Source: an uncultured bacterium
GTDB lineage: Bacteria; Bacillota; Clostridia; Lachnospirales; Lachnospiraceae
NCBI GenBank assembly: GCA_947071365.1
Contig: CAMTFT010000141.1
Coordinates: 1 to 5,668 of the forward strand
DNA: 5,668 nt
Direction of reading: 5' to 3'
The stretch's first letter is position 1. Every line of letters begins with the position of its first letter. The notes under the pieces are model-generated. The model worked only from the letters and a program-made list of their open reading frames with translations. It made no database searches and was not told the origin of the DNA. The translations under genes and the position numbers were made by a program. Below, piece by piece: positions 1 through 5,622 of the stretch.

Positions 1-46
1 TACACCTATTAAGTCGTCGGCAGCGTCAGATGTGTATAAGAGACAG
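1..46 (+). other. Nextera i5/read-1 adapter (library artefact)
   Basis: This is synthetic sequence. Bases 1-5 (TACAC) are the end of the P5 flow-cell oligo. Bases 6-13 (CTATTAAG) fit an 8-base i5 index, which I recognise as Nextera XT S518. Bases 14-27 (TCGTCGGCAGCGTC) are the read-1 primer site. Bases 28-46 (AGATGTGTATAAGAGACAG) are the 19-bp Tn5 mosaic end. The biological insert starts at 47. The element should be trimmed and must not be annotated as a transposon end. Confidence 0.98.
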
Positions 47-345
47 CCCGGGTATTCAGCGAAGATCCGGACGTACTGATCGTTGCGCAGCCGACCAGAG
101 GCGTGGATGTCGGAGCGCAGGAATTTATTCACAACCGGCTTCTTGATCTGAGAGATGAAGGAAAGGCAATTCTTCTGATTTCTGCGGATCTGGATGAAGT
201 ACGGAGACTTAGCGACCGTCTTGCTGTCATCTATGATGGACAGATCGTGGCAGAGAGTGTTCATGATACCTGGGATGAGATGGAGCTTGGACTTCTGATG
301 ACCGGAAGCAAGATGGAAGAGGAGGATACACATGAACAGAATTAA
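47..345 (+). CDS. BMP-family (nucleoside-type) ABC transporter ATP-binding protein, C-terminal fragment
   Basis: This is the last 98 codons (in frame from 49, stop TAA 343-345) of a duplicated-domain ABC ATPase of the RbsA/YufO-NupO type. It powers the two permeases that follow and would sit on the inner face of the membrane. Only the end of the second nucleotide-binding domain is present. A Walker B-like strand VLIVAQPTRG (73-102) runs into the D-loop RGVDVGA, followed by the H-loop region LLISADLDE (to 198) and the usual LSDRLAVIYDGQIV strand. The Walker B Asp and catalytic Glu are replaced by Ala and Gln (codons 85 and 88), and the H-loop His position is Ala (184-186). Such a degenerate second domain is usual in this family as I know it. 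GTG 103 is an internal codon, not the start. The 5' part is lost at the library cut. The gene overlaps the next by 14 nt, which implies translational coupling. The family call is confident; the nucleoside substrate is only suggested by homology. Confidence 0.92.
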
Positions 346-1414
346 AGGAAAAAATATTGTTCAGAGCGGGGTTTTTTATTCTATTGTTGCATTTCTTCTG
401 TCTGTGGTCATCAGTGGAATTATTCTCGCGGTCTGCGGATATAATCCTTTCACTGCCTATTCAGCGATTCTGGTAGGATCCTTTGGCAGTCTTCGGGGAA
501 TTGCTCAGGTATTGACCCAGGCGACTCCGCTGATCTTCACGGGTCTTGCGTTTACGCTGGCAAAGAAAGCTTCTCTTATCAATCTGGGCGTGGAAGGTCA
601 GATGTACTTCGGAGCATTGGGAAGCGCATTAGTTGGAACCATGGATCTTGGTCTTCCGGCAATCATACATATTCCGCTTGCAGTACTGGGGGGTATTGTG
701 TTCGGTGCGTTGTTTGGTGCGGTTATCGGTGTGCTGAAGGTAAAATTTGGTTCTAATGAGGTTGTAGCGGGAGTTATGCTGAACTCCATCGCGACTTATA
801 TTGTGGGATATCTTCTGAACGGGCCTCTTCTTGCAGAGGGAAGTCCGGTTGCTCAGACGGAGCGGGTGGTTCCTTCCGCTTTGCTTCCGAGGGTATTTCC
901 AAAGTATCAGTTGTCGATCATGATTTTTATTGCGATCGTCGCCTGTATTTTTATGAAATGGTTCATTGACCGTACGACTCTGGGATATGAGATCCGAAAT
1001 GTAGGTATCAGCCCCAAAGCGTCGGAAACGGCAGGTATCAATATTGGAAAAGCGATGATGATTGCTTTTTGCGTATCAGGCGGTATTGCAGGACTGGCAG
1101 GTGCAAATCAGGTTCTGGGCGTGGACCGGAGACTGATCAGTGATTTTTCACCGGGATACGGATTTAACGGAATTGCTGTAGCGGCGCTTGCTACGGACAA
1201 TCCGATCGGTGTTATTTTTGCAGGTATCGTCTTTGGCGTACTGGAAGCCGGGGCAATGGAAGTAAACCGTAGTACCGGTATTCCGGTAGAGTTCGTGGAT
1301 GTCATTCAGGCAATGGTAGTTATCTTTGTATCGGCTCCGCTGCTTGTAGGAGAGCTGGGCAGAGTAAAGAATCTGTTCACCCGGAAGACAAAAGCTTCAG
1401 CAAAGGAGGTGTAG
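332..1414 (+). CDS. ABC transporter permease, BMP / nucleoside type (YufP/NupP-like)
   Basis: This 360-residue integral-membrane subunit belongs to the BPD_transp_2 family (as in RbsC and the guanosine transporter permease YufP/NupP). It forms half of the translocation channel. The N-terminus is short and basic, then a first helix runs at about 13-34. Further hydrophobic helices follow at roughly 88-105, 110-136, 143-163, 193-211, 238-262, 290-310 and 322-341. Family motifs are visible: INLGVEGQ (83-90), SNEVVAGVMLN (141-151), a cytoplasmic coupling segment EIRNVGISPKASETAGI (220-236) and GYGFNGIAVAALATDNP (275-291). The C-terminal tail is Lys/Arg-rich and cytoplasmic. The length is normal for this subunit, which is typically the longer of the pair. 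The start is ATG 332, set by GGAGG at 321-325 with 6-nt spacing. The gene overlaps the ATPase and ends 3 nt before the second permease. Substrate specificity cannot be read from the sequence; purine nucleosides are the best-known cargo of relatives. Confidence 0.93.
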   Translation: MNRIKGKNIVQSGVFYSIVAFLLSVVISGIILAVCGYNPFTAYSAILVGSFGSLRGIAQVLTQATPLIFTGLAFTLAKKASLINLGVEGQMYFGALGSALVGTMDLGLPAIIHIPLAVLGGIVFGALFGAVIGVLKVKFGSNEVVAGVMLNSIATYIVGYLLNGPLLAEGSPVAQTERVVPSALLPRVFPKYQLSIMIFIAIVACIFMKWFIDRTTLGYEIRNVGISPKASETAGINIGKAMMIAFCVSGGIAGLAGANQVLGVDRRLISDFSPGYGFNGIAVAALATDNPIGVIFAGIVFGVLEAGAMEVNRSTGIPVEFVDVIQAMVVIFVSAPLLVGELGRVKNLFTRKTKASAKEV

Positions 1415-1417
1415 GGA

Positions 1418-2317
1418 ATGTCAGTCATTTTTACATATTTTACGGCGATTATCAGTTCTACGATCATCATGGCGATTCCCCTTATCTTCGCTGCTGTCGG
1501 CGGCACGTTTTCCGTGCGGGGCGGCGTTATGGCGCTGGGACTGGAGAGTATGATGATGTGTGGGGCCTTTTTCGGTGTAGTGGGGTCATACTTTTCAGGA
1601 AGCGTTGCGATAGGCCTTCTTACAGGTATTCTGGGAGGTATGCTGATTGCCCTGTGCCATGGAATTCTGTGTATCCGTTACCGGATGAATCAGGTTATCA
1701 GTGGTGTTGGTCTTAACCTGCTGGCAACAGCGGCGACAACACTGATGCTTCAGGTCATCTGGGGAAATAAGGGAACATCAGAGATGGTAGCCTCCGTGGA
1801 TCAGAATATCGGAGGACCTATACCAATTATCAGTGATCAGTCTTTTAACTTTTTCGTTATGCTTGCTGTAGTGATCATCGGCTGGATCGTACTGTTCAAG
1901 ACGAGATACGGCCTGCGTCTGCGAATGGTCGGTGAAAACCCGAAGGCGGCCAGTGCAGTGGGACTTCGTGTCCATGCGCTGAAATATTCGGGCGTACTGA
2001 TCTGCGGCGCTTTGGCCGGTTATGGCGGAGCGTATTTATCACTGGATCACCTGAACATGTTTGTACGTGGAATGACGGCAGGCCGCGGTTATATCGCTGT
2101 GGCAATCGCGATCCTGGGCCGGTATAATCCGGTGAGGGTAGTATTCTGCGCACTGCTGTTCGGATTCTGCGACGCGGTTCAGATCTATCTGCAGGGCCAG
2201 GGGGTTCCCGCACAGCTTGTACAGATGATACCGTACGTTGCAACCCTGGTCGTACTGGTGGTAGGTGTAAGACATATCCAGCCGCCGGCAGGTGTAGGAA
2301 AGCATGAGACAGATTAA
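1418..2317 (+). CDS. ABC transporter permease, BMP / nucleoside type (YufQ/NupQ-like)
   Basis: This is the second channel subunit, 299 residues, and it pairs with the preceding permease. It is also of the BPD_transp_2 family, with the shorter length usual for the YufQ/NupQ partner. A first helix covers about 6-27. The conserved block FSVRGGVMALGLESMMMCGA (31-50) corresponds to the family's usual G-L-E-G segment, here with Ser at 44. Other motifs are RMNQVISGVGLN (89-100), a coupling segment RMVGENPKAASAVGL (169-183) and GRGYIAVAIAILGRYNP (222-238). Further hydrophobic helices lie near 62-84, 96-113, 144-161, 189-206, 239-258 and 267-284. The start is ATG 1418, with a strong AGGAGG at 1404-1409 and 8-nt spacing; that site lies inside the end of the upstream gene, 3 nt away. 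The next gene starts 27 nt downstream with no terminator between, so the hydrolase is almost certainly co-transcribed. Confidence 0.93.
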   Translation: MSVIFTYFTAIISSTIIMAIPLIFAAVGGTFSVRGGVMALGLESMMMCGAFFGVVGSYFSGSVAIGLLTGILGGMLIALCHGILCIRYRMNQVISGVGLNLLATAATTLMLQVIWGNKGTSEMVASVDQNIGGPIPIISDQSFNFFVMLAVVIIGWIVLFKTRYGLRLRMVGENPKAASAVGLRVHALKYSGVLICGALAGYGGAYLSLDHLNMFVRGMTAGRGYIAVAIAILGRYNPVRVVFCALLFGFCDAVQIYLQGQGVPAQLVQMIPYVATLVVLVVGVRHIQPPAGVGKHETD

Positions 2318-2331
2318 ATACAGGATTATAG

Positions 2332-2337
2332 AGGAGG
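2332..2337 (+). promoter_or_regulatory. Shine-Dalgarno site fixing a GTG start
   Basis: The perfect AGGAGG ends 7 nt before GTG 2345. This supports the non-ATG start over the in-frame ATG at 2372 (residue 10), which has no comparable site before it. It lies in the 27-nt gap between the second permease and the hydrolase gene. Confidence 0.85.
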
Positions 2338-2344
2338 TATTTTT

Positions 2345-4576
2345 GTGAGCAGATTATTAGACACGATTCCAATGGCCCCGGATGGGGTGCGCCTGACAGA
2401 CATTTATCAGGAGAGTGCACAGTTTCCGGGAGCTGTGGTAGAGAATGGAACTTTGAGACTGCATTACCAGAGCTTTGAGAACCGCCATGATACCTTAAAG
2501 GTAGGTGTTATGGGAGAAAATGGCCTGGAAGATGTGGAAGTCATTTCCGGTGAAGGTGAAGTGCTGTATCCGGTCGGCCTGAAATTTGGTGAGACGGTAT
2601 GGTATGCGTGGAGTGAGACAAAGAACGGAAACTGGGTTCTTTGTGCCCGTTTCCTGAAGGATGGCAAATGGAGCGGGATCCTGACCATCGACGAAGGCGA
2701 AGCGGTGCTTTATCCGAACCTGTTCGTGTGCAAAGGAAAACTGTATCTGGCATGGACAAGACAGCATAAGGATGCAGCCGAGGCAATGCTTGGCGAGCTG
2801 ACGGAAGATGGAATTTCAGGAGCAGAATGCATCTCAGTGACCGGAGAAGCATACCGTGTGAACGGCTGTGAAGGCGGCGACGGAAATCTGTATGTGACGT
2901 ATGACGCTTATGCAAATGGCGCATACCATGCTTTTGCCAGAGTGAAGACAGAGGCAGGATGGAGCCAGGAAGTGAAGCTGAATGAGGGCAAGGAATGGGT
3001 GTGCGGCCCGAGAGTGATCCGTTCAGGCGCAGGAGCAACCGTCTGCTGGTATACATTTGATTATGCGGCGGAATTCTCCCTCTGTGATGCAGAGCTGACA
3101 GTAGAAGACGGAGCTTTCAAAGCTTCTGCACCTTCTGTAATCACCAGCAATAAGGGCTGGTATCTTGATATGTATGCAGTAGCGGATGAGAGCGGACTTC
3201 AGGTTCTGACGTATACGTGGGGCAAGGATATGATTCAGGTTCGTTACAGAAGAGACGGTGAGATGTGGAGTCTTCCGGCACAGGTATCCTTTGAGGATGT
3301 GCATTGTACCGTACATCCGTTTATGCTGATTGAGGACGGCATGATCTATATGCCATGGCAGTTTGCATTCCGGAATGGTCATTTCGACAGAAATGCTCAG
3401 CTCGTTGTCACGAAATTTGATACAGAGACCATCGATAAGAGAGGCAATGCGGATATTGAGTCGGCAATCACAACATTTACCCTTCCGATTGAAGCAGAGA
3501 AGCATTTTGACAAGCATACACCGGAAGAAGTTGATAAGTGGCTTGCAAAGAACGGATATTCTCAGAAGCTTTTATTCGGTGATATTCATGGACAGAGCAA
3601 CCTTTCCGACGGTATGGGCTACATTGACCAGTATTACCGCAGAAGCCGGGATAAGGCAGATCTGCAGTTCTCATGCCTGACCGACCATGACTGCTATCCG
3701 GACTGGCTGTGTCAGTCTGAGTGGGAGCTGATGCGCACCACCGCCCGTCTGATGGATACGGATAATGAACTGACATGTCTGCTTTCCTATGAGTGGACAC
3801 CGAATGAGTATCAGTACGATTTTGGACATAAGAACGTATATTTCCGGGATGATGAAGGCGATATTTTCCGTTCCGGCGAATCCTGTGGAATCACGCCGAC
3901 GGATCTGTACGCAAGCATCAAGAAATACAAAGCAATGTGCATTCCGCATCATCCGGCGGCAGACTGGGGATTTGTAAGCGCAGCTACCGACTGGTCCTTC
4001 CATGATGATGAGGTGGAGCGCCTGGCAGAGATCATGTCCAGACATGCACCGTATGAGGATGACGAGAGCCAGAGCAAATACACGAAGAATATCAAGAAGA
4101 TGCCGCGTCACAGCGTTCAGAATGCTCTGTCAAGAGGATATCGGATGGGCTTTACGGCAGGAAGCGATTCTCACCAGATGGATCACGGTATTGAGGGCGG
4201 TATCGTGGCAGTTTATACGGATTCCCACACCAGAGCAGGTATCTGGGACAGCATGTATGACCGCAGAACGTACGGAACTACAGGCGCGAGAATTCTGTTA
4301 TCCTTCAAGGCCAACGGAAATGTCATGGGCAGTGAGATGAAGCTTGCCAAGGGAGAACCGGTCAACTTTGAGATCAGTGTATTTGGAACAAAAGAGGTTA
4401 AGGTAGATCTTCTTCGCAATAATGAAGTGATCAGAACCTGGGAGCCGGGAAGCGAGACTCTCGATGTGACATACACAGACTGCGGATGCAGTGATTCAGA
4501 TTATTATTACGTAAGAGTGACCCAGCCGGATGATCATATGGCATGGGGAAGCCCTGTCTGGGTAGACAGAGTATAA
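2345..4576 (+). CDS. Beta-propeller/PHP-domain metallohydrolase, CehA/McbA- and DUF3604-like
   Basis: This is a 743-residue protein with no signal peptide or membrane helix, so probably cytoplasmic. Residues about 20-360 look like a seven-bladed beta-propeller, with repeats beginning near 26, 74, 122, 169, 219, 271 and 322. A linker (about 361-405) leads to a PHP-superfamily metal-dependent hydrolase core. Its motifs are GDIHGQSNLSDG (412-423), LTDHD (445-449), YEW (482-484), GHKN (494-497), IPHHPA (533-538), EIMSRH (562-567) and GSDSH (606-610). The likely metal ligands are His415, Asp447, His448, Glu483, His535/536, Asp608 and His610. Gln417 replaces the second His of the common H-x-H motif. 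A C-terminal beta-sandwich starts with RTYGTTGARILLSF (641-654) and contains YYYVRVTQ (720-727), both typical of DUF3604/CehA-like proteins. The reaction is unknown: PHP relatives hydrolyse phosphoesters, and CehA cleaves an aryl carbamate. As last gene of a transporter operon it probably acts on the imported compound (inference). Confidence 0.88.
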   Translation: MSRLLDTIPMAPDGVRLTDIYQESAQFPGAVVENGTLRLHYQSFENRHDTLKVGVMGENGLEDVEVISGEGEVLYPVGLKFGETVWYAWSETKNGNWVLCARFLKDGKWSGILTIDEGEAVLYPNLFVCKGKLYLAWTRQHKDAAEAMLGELTEDGISGAECISVTGEAYRVNGCEGGDGNLYVTYDAYANGAYHAFARVKTEAGWSQEVKLNEGKEWVCGPRVIRSGAGATVCWYTFDYAAEFSLCDAELTVEDGAFKASAPSVITSNKGWYLDMYAVADESGLQVLTYTWGKDMIQVRYRRDGEMWSLPAQVSFEDVHCTVHPFMLIEDGMIYMPWQFAFRNGHFDRNAQLVVTKFDTETIDKRGNADIESAITTFTLPIEAEKHFDKHTPEEVDKWLAKNGYSQKLLFGDIHGQSNLSDGMGYIDQYYRRSRDKADLQFSCLTDHDCYPDWLCQSEWELMRTTARLMDTDNELTCLLSYEWTPNEYQYDFGHKNVYFRDDEGDIFRSGESCGITPTDLYASIKKYKAMCIPHHPAADWGFVSAATDWSFHDDEVERLAEIMSRHAPYEDDESQSKYTKNIKKMPRHSVQNALSRGYRMGFTAGSDSHQMDHGIEGGIVAVYTDSHTRAGIWDSMYDRRTYGTTGARILLSFKANGNVMGSEMKLAKGEPVNFEISVFGTKEVKVDLLRNNEVIRTWEPGSETLDVTYTDCGCSDSDYYYVRVTQPDDHMAWGSPVWVDRV

Positions 4577-4586
4577 GTTTTTCAGG

Positions 4587-4630
4587 AAACTTCCTGTATG
4601 GACCGTAGTGGTTGATACAGGAAGTTTTTT
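4587..4630 (+). terminator. Intrinsic terminator of the transporter-hydrolase operon
   Basis: A perfect 13-bp stem, AAACTTCCTGTAT (4587-4599) with ATACAGGAAGTTT (4615-4627), runs into six T (4625-4630), starting 10 nt after the TAA stop. The 15-nt loop can add a small inner stem (4601-4604 with 4610-4613, one G-U pair). There is no T-run on the minus strand, so it acts in the + direction only. It ends the operon and separates it from the methyltransferase gene. Confidence 0.93.
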
Positions 4631-4651
4631 CTTTGTCTGATGCGGAAGGTG

Positions 4652-4680
4652 TTGAGACTGTGTCTGACGTGGTGTATACT
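4652..4680 (+). promoter_or_regulatory. Predicted sigma-A-type promoter for the methyltransferase gene
   Basis: TTGAGA (4652-4657) and TATACT (4675-4680) are each one base from consensus and are separated by exactly 17 bp. They lie just downstream of the operon terminator and upstream of the next gene. Transcription would begin near 4687, giving a leader of about 43 nt. A TTGACG at 4690-4695 has no -10 box at the right distance, because that position falls on the ribosome binding site. Confidence 0.7.
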
Positions 4681-4711
4681 TTAATGGATTTGACGTTAGA
4701 ATATTTGTTTT

Positions 4712-4717
4712 GGAGGG
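4712..4717 (+). promoter_or_regulatory. Ribosome binding site with long spacing
   Basis: GGAGGG lies 12 nt before ATG 4730, longer than the 6-8 nt seen for the other genes here. No in-frame start codon lies closer, and the N-terminus from 4730 fits the methyltransferase family, so the start stands. The spacing may lower translation. Confidence 0.65.
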
Positions 4718-4729
4718 CAGAAATTTTCG

Positions 4730-5437
4730 ATGTACAGTGAAGCATTTTGTAAAATTTATAATGAATTTGGCTGGAACTATTTTCCGAGGGCTTTCGGCGA
4801 GCAGCTTCTGGAATGGCTGAAGCAGAATCAGGTGACAGTGAGGACGAGCCTTGATCTAGCCTGCGGCACGGGAATACTGTGTGAAGTTCTGTATGAGCAC
4901 GGAATCCTGTCAAGCGGCATGGATTTTTCCCAGGGCATGATCGACATTGCAAGGAAAAGCAATCCGAACATACCGTATGATGTTGCGGACATGATCCTGT
5001 ACCGGCCCCAGAAGCGCTTTGACCTCGTAACATGCACCGGGGACGCGCTGAACCACATCATAGATCTTGCGGACGTGGAGAAGATATTCCGGAATGTATA
5101 CGGATATCTGAACAAGGGCGGATACTTTATTTTTGATATCCTCAATGAAAAGGAGGTCTCCACTGGAGCGCCGATCGACCTGGATTTCAGTGATACAGTA
5201 AAGGCCCGGTTCGAGATCACGCAGAACGAGGCCGGGATCGTCAATTTGAAGACGGCTGTGTTTGAGAACGGAGTGCTTCAGTTCGAGGAAAATATCACGG
5301 AGACGGTGCATGACCCGGAGGCCGTGTGCAGCCTTCTTCGCAAATGCGGGTTCCGGGTGGTAAAGTGTGACAAGCAATTGTTGGATGATGCGAAAGTGCA
5401 GGGGACGACGTGGTTTGTTATTGCGGTGAAGGACTGA
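4730..5437 (+). CDS. Class I SAM-dependent methyltransferase, target unknown
   Basis: This is a 235-residue soluble protein with the Rossmann-like fold of class I methyltransferases (Methyltransf_25/11 type). The glycine-rich SAM motif I is LDLACGTG (41-48). The acidic residue that binds the ribose hydroxyls is Asp65 in GMDFSQGM (63-70). A motif II-like acidic loop is VADM (85-88), followed by FDLVTCTGDALNHI (97-110) and the strand KGGYFIFDI (129-137). The N-terminal lead-in MYSEAFCKIYNEFGW is typical of family members whose substrate cap starts with a Tyr-rich helix. The C-terminal half (about 150-235) has beta-strands and a final FVIAVKD strand, and would shape the acceptor site. The acceptor (small molecule, protein or RNA) cannot be deduced. 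The gene has its own promoter and lies beyond the operon terminator, so a link with the transporter genes is not implied. Its codons look slightly richer in G/C at third positions than those of the upstream genes, by eye only. Confidence 0.9.
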   Translation: MYSEAFCKIYNEFGWNYFPRAFGEQLLEWLKQNQVTVRTSLDLACGTGILCEVLYEHGILSSGMDFSQGMIDIARKSNPNIPYDVADMILYRPQKRFDLVTCTGDALNHIIDLADVEKIFRNVYGYLNKGGYFIFDILNEKEVSTGAPIDLDFSDTVKARFEITQNEAGIVNLKTAVFENGVLQFEENITETVHDPEAVCSLLRKCGFRVVKCDKQLLDDAKVQGTTWFVIAVKD

Positions 5438-5454
5438 TGCCGGAAAAGACGGCA
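5438..5454 (+). other. Small hairpin immediately after the methyltransferase stop
   Basis: TGCCG (5438-5442) pairs with CGGCA (5450-5454) around a 7-nt A-rich loop, starting at the base after the TGA. The sequence that follows (GATTAGTTTAATG) is only weakly T-rich, so this is at best a poor terminator. Confidence 0.4.
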
Positions 5455-5487
5455 GATTAGTTTAATGATCAATCCAATGCTGCCCAA

Positions 5488-5522
5488 AGTCCTCACTGCC
5501 AGATTATCTGGTGGTGAGGACT
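5488..5522. terminator. Long hairpin between convergent genes, possible bidirectional terminator
   Basis: The arms AGTCCTCACTGCCAG (5488-5502) and CTGGTGGTGAGGACT (5508-5522) form a 15-bp stem with two G-U pairs and a 5-nt ATTAT loop. CAA 5485-5487 can add three pairs with TTG 5525-5527 across an AA bulge. There is no T-run on the + side and only TTT on the minus side. The position, 50 nt after the methyltransferase stop and about 35 nt after the stop of the minus-strand gene, suits a shared terminator. The weak T-tracts leave other roles open, such as a 3'-end stabilising hairpin or a REP-like element. Confidence 0.5.
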
Positions 5523-5557
5523 AATTGCCCGACGGGCGCACATCGCAGACCTCGAAA

Positions 5558-5622
5558 TTACAGGTAATTGATAGGAATCACTTTGTCGTTTCCGCGCAGG
5601 GTTACGAGGTTGTCATACAAGC
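5558..5622 (-). CDS. C-terminal end of an unidentified minus-strand gene
   Basis: Reading leftward from the adapter edge, the minus strand gives 20 open codons ending in TAA (complement of 5558-5560). The peptide includes LYDNLVTLRGND and ends KVIPINYL. It has a normal-looking soluble composition, with a hydrophobic strand before the C-terminus, and would belong to a gene convergent with the methyltransferase. I do not recognise the family. The piece is too short to prove coding: an open frame of 20 codons arises often by chance. The support is the protein-like composition and a hairpin placed where its terminator would be. The remainder is lost at the library cut. Confidence 0.4.

Noticed and set aside
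103..345. A complete 80-residue protein starting at GTG 103
   Set aside because: The frame is open from the insert edge, and the upstream residues (DPDVLIVAQPTR) continue the ABC ATPase domain, so GTG 103 is internal.
2318..2344. A terminator or promoter between the second permease and the hydrolase
   Set aside because: The 27-nt gap has no inverted repeat, T-run or paired -35/-10 boxes, only the ribosome binding site.
1896..2420. A 174-codon open frame on the minus strand
   Set aside because: It lies opposite the second permease and the start of the hydrolase gene, is rich in Arg, Pro and Ser, and shows no recognisable motif; it is a shadow of the coding strand.
3023..3517. A 164-codon open frame on the minus strand inside the hydrolase gene
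   Set aside because: The + strand here encodes propeller blades with regular repeat spacing, and the antisense product has no recognisable features.
4690..4695. TTGACG as a -35 box
   Set aside because: A -10 box at 17 bp would fall on the GGAGGG ribosome binding site, where no TATAAT-like sequence exists.
4431..5033. A 200-codon open frame on the minus strand
   Set aside because: It runs antisense through the hydrolase end, the terminator, the promoter and the methyltransferase start. Its composition (Cys-, Ser- and Arg-rich) is not protein-like.
47..5622. CRISPR array, tRNA, rRNA or riboswitch
   Set aside because: No spaced direct repeats, no cloverleaf with CCA-type end and no recognisable aptamer core were seen; nearly all sequence is protein-coding.
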